Origin: JAVEVH01 sp964430365
GTDB taxonomy: Bacteria > Patescibacteriota > Dojkabacteria > SC72
DNA length: 8,098 nt
Direction of reading: 5' to 3'
Assembly (NCBI GenBank): GCA_964430365.1
Contig: CAYSEU010000035.1
Coordinates: 1-8,098, forward strand
Shown: piece by piece, positions 6,225 through 8,098 of the stretch
How the letters are laid out: each line of letters starts with the position of its first letter
Numbering within the stretch: position 1 is the first letter of the stretch
The notes under the pieces: model-generated
The model's database searches: none
The model's input: only the letters and a program-made list of their open reading frames with translations
Told to the model about the DNA's origin: nothing
Position numbers and translations under genes: made by a program

Positions 6225-7400
6225 ATGAAAAACATATTTAAATGGCCGAAAGAAATATATATTTTTTGGTTAGTAGAATTCGTCCTAGGTATTGAGTTGA
6301 TAGGGGCTGTACTCCTAGTCTTTTTTAAAGATTGGGGAGGACTATCCCAAACTCATACTCAAATGCTTCAAAGTTGGTTTACTCTATGGATCTTTTTCCT
6401 AGAGATTCCTACAGGAGTATTTGGAGATATCTACGGTAAGAAAAATTCCGTTATTATAGGAATTGCACTTCATATTGTTGGGATATTGGTATATACAATC
6501 ATGCCAAATATATGGCTATTTCTACTTGGTGAATTCATATTCGCACTATCAGTAGCCTTTATATCAGGAGCTAAAGAGGCTTGGATATATGATACTGCTA
6601 AGAGAGTAAAAGTAGAGGATAGGTTTAGAGAAATTTCCGTAATGGGAAGTAATTTACATATGGCAGGTATGATTGTAGCATCCCTTCTATATATCCCCTT
6701 AAGTAATATTGTCTCTGTACAGAATATGTTCCGTCTTGGAATTGTTCCAAGTACAGTAGCATTGGGATTACTTTGGGTATTTATTAATCCAACAGATGGA
6801 AAGAATGGGTTAAAACCCGATTATATAGGTACTATCAAAAAAGGAGTCTCTATTATTAAAAACAGTATTAATCTAAAAAGATTAGCACTACTTACTTCAT
6901 TTCTCTCTACCATCTCATACTTTGTCATTTGGTTGTATCAAGAAGTACTTAGAGTCTTACAAACCCCTCAACCTGAGTGGGGGTTATATAGGACAGTATT
7001 GCTTGTAGCACAAATAGTAATGATTAGAGTATTGGGAACATATCTTAAGAAATCTTTTAATAAAGGATTGATTACTGTAATAATCTTAATCTTTATTGGA
7101 TTTATGGCTGTAAGCATACTTCAAAACTCTATTGGACTAATAGTATTACTAATACTATCAGGAGGAGTAGGGTTACAAGTAAATGCATTACTCTCAAAAG
7201 AGATTAATGAGAAAATATCCTCACAGCAGAGAGCCACAGTTCTTTCCTTCATAGGAATGATTAAGAGATTAATGTTAACTGTATTTAATCCAATAATAGG
7301 ATATATGGTAGATATGAAAGGAGTATATTTCGCTCTTATGATACTAGGTTTACTTTCCCTATTAGGAATATTTATTAAACCTAAAATTAAATTTAAATAG
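6225..7400 (+). CDS. MFS transporter, attenuator-controlled (efflux-type)
   Basis: This 391-residue protein is a full-length major facilitator with about 11-12 hydrophobic segments. After TM2 it has a motif A-like loop, GVFGDIYGKK (residues 64-73). SGAKEAWIYD (114-123) follows at the end of TM4, a signature of a bacterial MFS subgroup of putative drug exporters (GAxEAWLYD type). A central hydrophilic loop (about 187-218) separates the two halves, and QQRATVLSF (335-343) lies in the second half. The role is proton-coupled transport of a small solute across the cell membrane; the substrate cannot be read from sequence. Export of a ribosome-targeting compound is inferred only from the leader peptide and attenuator upstream. 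It ends in TAG and has no in-frame TGA. The nearest downstream structure is the hairpin at 7417-7458. Confidence 0.88.
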   Translation: MKNIFKWPKEIYIFWLVEFVLGIELIGAVLLVFFKDWGGLSQTHTQMLQSWFTLWIFFLEIPTGVFGDIYGKKNSVIIGIALHIVGILVYTIMPNIWLFLLGEFIFALSVAFISGAKEAWIYDTAKRVKVEDRFREISVMGSNLHMAGMIVASLLYIPLSNIVSVQNMFRLGIVPSTVALGLLWVFINPTDGKNGLKPDYIGTIKKGVSIIKNSINLKRLALLTSFLSTISYFVIWLYQEVLRVLQTPQPEWGLYRTVLLVAQIVMIRVLGTYLKKSFNKGLITVIILIFIGFMAVSILQNSIGLIVLLILSGGVGLQVNALLSKEINEKISSQQRATVLSFIGMIKRLMLTVFNPIIGYMVDMKGVYFALMILGLLSLLGIFIKPKIKFK

Positions 7401-7416
7401 TATTTGTTATGAGTAC

Positions 7417-7458
7417 GGGTGTCTGAAAGTATATTTTAGATATATGAGTAGGACACCC
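7417..7458 (+). other. Hairpin downstream of the MFS gene
   Basis: GGGTGTC (7417-7423) pairs with GACACCC (7452-7458), and inside it TATAT (7430-7434) pairs with ATATA (7440-7444) around a five-base loop. It begins 16 bases after the MFS stop. No T-run follows, so it is not a standard intrinsic terminator; it may stabilise the 3' end or terminate weakly. Confidence 0.45.
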
Positions 7459-7488
7459 TGAGAGCTTTGTTAAAAAGAGATACGAATG

Positions 7489-7548
7489 CTGATATTATCC
7501 TATAATAATTTCCCTTGACTGATATTATCCTATAATAATTTCCCTTGA
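7489..7548. repeat. Perfect 30-bp tandem duplication
   Basis: Two identical 30-base units abut (7489-7518 and 7519-7548). Each begins CTGATATTATCC and ends TTTCCCTTGA. Each contains a palindrome, TATTAT-CCT-ATAATA (7493-7507 in the first copy). CCTTGA recurs a third time at 7553-7558, where it merges into the TTGACA box of the next promoter. The repeats end six bases before that box, the usual place for activator or repressor sites. Confidence 0.9.
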
Positions 7549-7554
7549 AAATCC

Positions 7555-7583
7555 TTGACAACGAATATACCCAATGTTAAGAT
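7555..7583 (+). promoter_or_regulatory. Promoter of the putative small RNA
   Basis: A perfect TTGACA -35 (7555-7560) is followed by 17 bases and TAAGAT (7578-7583, four of six). The predicted +1 is about 7590. No protein start codon with a plausible frame follows closely, which fits a non-coding or long-leader transcript. Confidence 0.6.
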
Positions 7584-7589
7584 TGTCCT

Positions 7590-7677
7590 TACCTAACTAT
7601 CGTGGTGTTAGTTAGTAGAAACTGAAAGCGGAAATCTAACCAATTTCAACTATTTATTTAGTAACGCTTTCTTTTTT
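7590..7677 (+). ncRNA. Putative structured small RNA or riboswitch-like leader
   Basis: The transcript predicted from the 7555 promoter is about 88 nt. It folds as hairpin 1, CTAACTA/TAGTTAG (7593-7599, 7609-7615), then a three-way junction. The junction closes with GAAAGCG/CGCTTTC (7624-7630, 7665-7671) and has arms GAAAT/ATTTC (7631-7635, 7643-7647) and ACTA/TAGT (7649-7652, 7659-7662). The hairpin 1 loop carries TGGT (7603-7606), complementary to ACCA (7639-7642) in the CTAACCA loop of the second arm, so a kissing contact is possible. Six Ts follow the closing stem. I match it to no known RNA family. It could be a free small RNA, or a leader controlling the sigma-like gene 126 bases downstream. 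Confidence 0.45.
7624..7677 (+). terminator. Terminator-like stem ending the small RNA
   Basis: GAAAGCG (7624-7630) pairs with CGCTTTC (7665-7671) and is followed by six Ts (7672-7677). The loop is long (34 bases) but itself holds two small hairpins, so the stem can still close. If it is conditional, it would gate transcription into the sigma-like gene. Confidence 0.5.
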
Positions 7678-7758
7678 GCTTTTTATAATACATTTCCACT
7701 TGTCCCTCTTCTTTTAAATCTCCCTTAACAAAGGTATATCTCTTACATTCTTAAAAAT

Positions 7759-7786
7759 TTGTGACATAATTTGATATATATATAAC
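7759..7786 (+). promoter_or_regulatory. Possible promoter of the sigma-like gene
   Basis: TTGTGA (7759-7764, four of six) is followed by 16 bases and TATAAC (7781-7786, five of six). The predicted start is near 7793, about 11 bases before the ATG at 7804. No Shine-Dalgarno sequence is visible. Confidence 0.4.
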
Positions 7787-7803
7787 GATTGTAATTCGAA
7801 TAT

Positions 7804-8031
7804 ATGTTAAGAATGGAACAGCTCATTAATAGGTATATTAAGGAGAAAAGAAAAGAAGATTTTGCATTAATATATAGATTAACATTTGATGATCTATATA
7901 GATTTGTACTATCAAAAACAAACAATAAGGAAATAACAGAGGAGATATTAAGTGATACATACTTCTTACTTCTAGATCTCATATTTAAATATGATTCTTC
8001 TAAATCAAAATTCTCTAAATTCTTAATATGA
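7804..8031 (+). CDS. Sigma-70 family region 2-like protein, cut by TGA
   Basis: The 75 residues before the stop read like the N-terminal part of an ECF or sporulation-type sigma factor: RYIKEKRKEDFALIYRLTFDD (10-30), LYRFVLSKTNNKEITEEILSDTY (31-53, regions 2.1-2.2), then a FSKFLI stretch (70-75). In sigma factors this is normally followed without a break by the IARN helix of region 2.4. Here a TGA (8029-8031) falls at that point, and the same frame continues IAINKLIQRWSKEK before a TAA at 8074-8076, so the missing helix is present behind the stop. Region 4 is absent from this frame. A second ATG at 7813 is an alternative start. The true product could bind core RNA polymerase and a promoter, but as written it is truncated. 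Pseudogene, recoding and sequencing error all remain possible. Confidence 0.6.
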   Translation: MLRMEQLINRYIKEKRKEDFALIYRLTFDDLYRFVLSKTNNKEITEEILSDTYFLLLDLIFKYDSSKSKFSKFLI

Positions 8032-8098
8032 ATAGCAATTAATAAATTAATACAAAGATGGAGCAAAGAGAAATAATATATTACTTTCTAACTAGATG

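Noticed and set aside
7417..7458. Intrinsic terminator for the MFS gene
   Set aside because: The stem is good, but no T-run follows, so it is listed only as a hairpin.
7489..7548. Replication iterons or a CRISPR remnant at the 30-bp tandem repeat
   Set aside because: There are only two abutting copies with no spacers, and no replication initiator or cas gene nearby. A regulatory site or simple duplication fits better.
7743..8066. Minus-strand open frame of 107 codons opposite the sigma-like gene
   Set aside because: It is low-complexity, matches nothing recognisable, and the plus strand has clear sigma region 2 character.
7804..8076. Genetic code with TGA as Gly or Trp, as in some CPR lineages
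   Set aside because: About 2,100 codons of other genes in the window show no in-frame TGA, and Trp uses TGG freely. One TGA in a doubtful gene is not enough.

Overview
This is an AT-rich bacterial window. It uses the standard stop assignments (TAA and TAG end the complete genes) and shows no in-frame TGA in the long reading frames. The very large secreted repeat protein with NHL and GLUG-type repeats, the AT-rich composition and several promoters placed almost on top of start codons suggest a low-GC Patescibacteria (CPR) lineage, perhaps Dojkabacteria-like. That placement is an inference; a low-GC Firmicute-like host is not excluded.

Layout. Positions 1-4496 on the minus strand hold 1498 codons of a giant exported protein that runs off the left edge. 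In order it has a signal peptide, a six-repeat NHL propeller, a linker domain, a long GLUG-type beta-helix, an Ig-like domain and a set of about 50-residue repeats with a Cys-x4-Cys pair. A good promoter lies just upstream (4533-4561, minus). Divergent from it are a small membrane-anchored protein (4665-4943) and a tRNA-His(GTG) with encoded CCA (4972-5049). An unrecognised 113-residue protein (5061-5402, minus) and a DUF2975-type membrane protein (5477-5920) are transcribed divergently from a 74-bp gap. Both their predicted transcription starts fall at or within a few bases of the ATG.

Positions 5935-7400 form a regulated efflux-type unit. It has a promoter with a palindrome in its spacer, a 37-codon leader peptide, a textbook three-segment attenuator (antiterminator versus terminator), a second long inverted-repeat structure, a strong ribosome binding site and an MFS transporter. 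The arrangement predicts that a ribosome stalling on the leader peptide switches the transporter on, as in antibiotic-inducible resistance leaders.

Positions 7401-7803 carry no clear protein gene. They hold a post-MFS hairpin, a perfect 30-bp tandem duplication with an inner palindrome, a promoter with a perfect TTGACA box, and a compact RNA of about 88 nt. That RNA folds as a hairpin plus a three-way junction and ends in a T-run. The window closes with a sigma-70 region-2-like reading frame (7804-8031) cut by a TGA. Coding similarity continues past the stop and then apparently into another frame, so the gene is either broken, recoded or affected by a sequence error.
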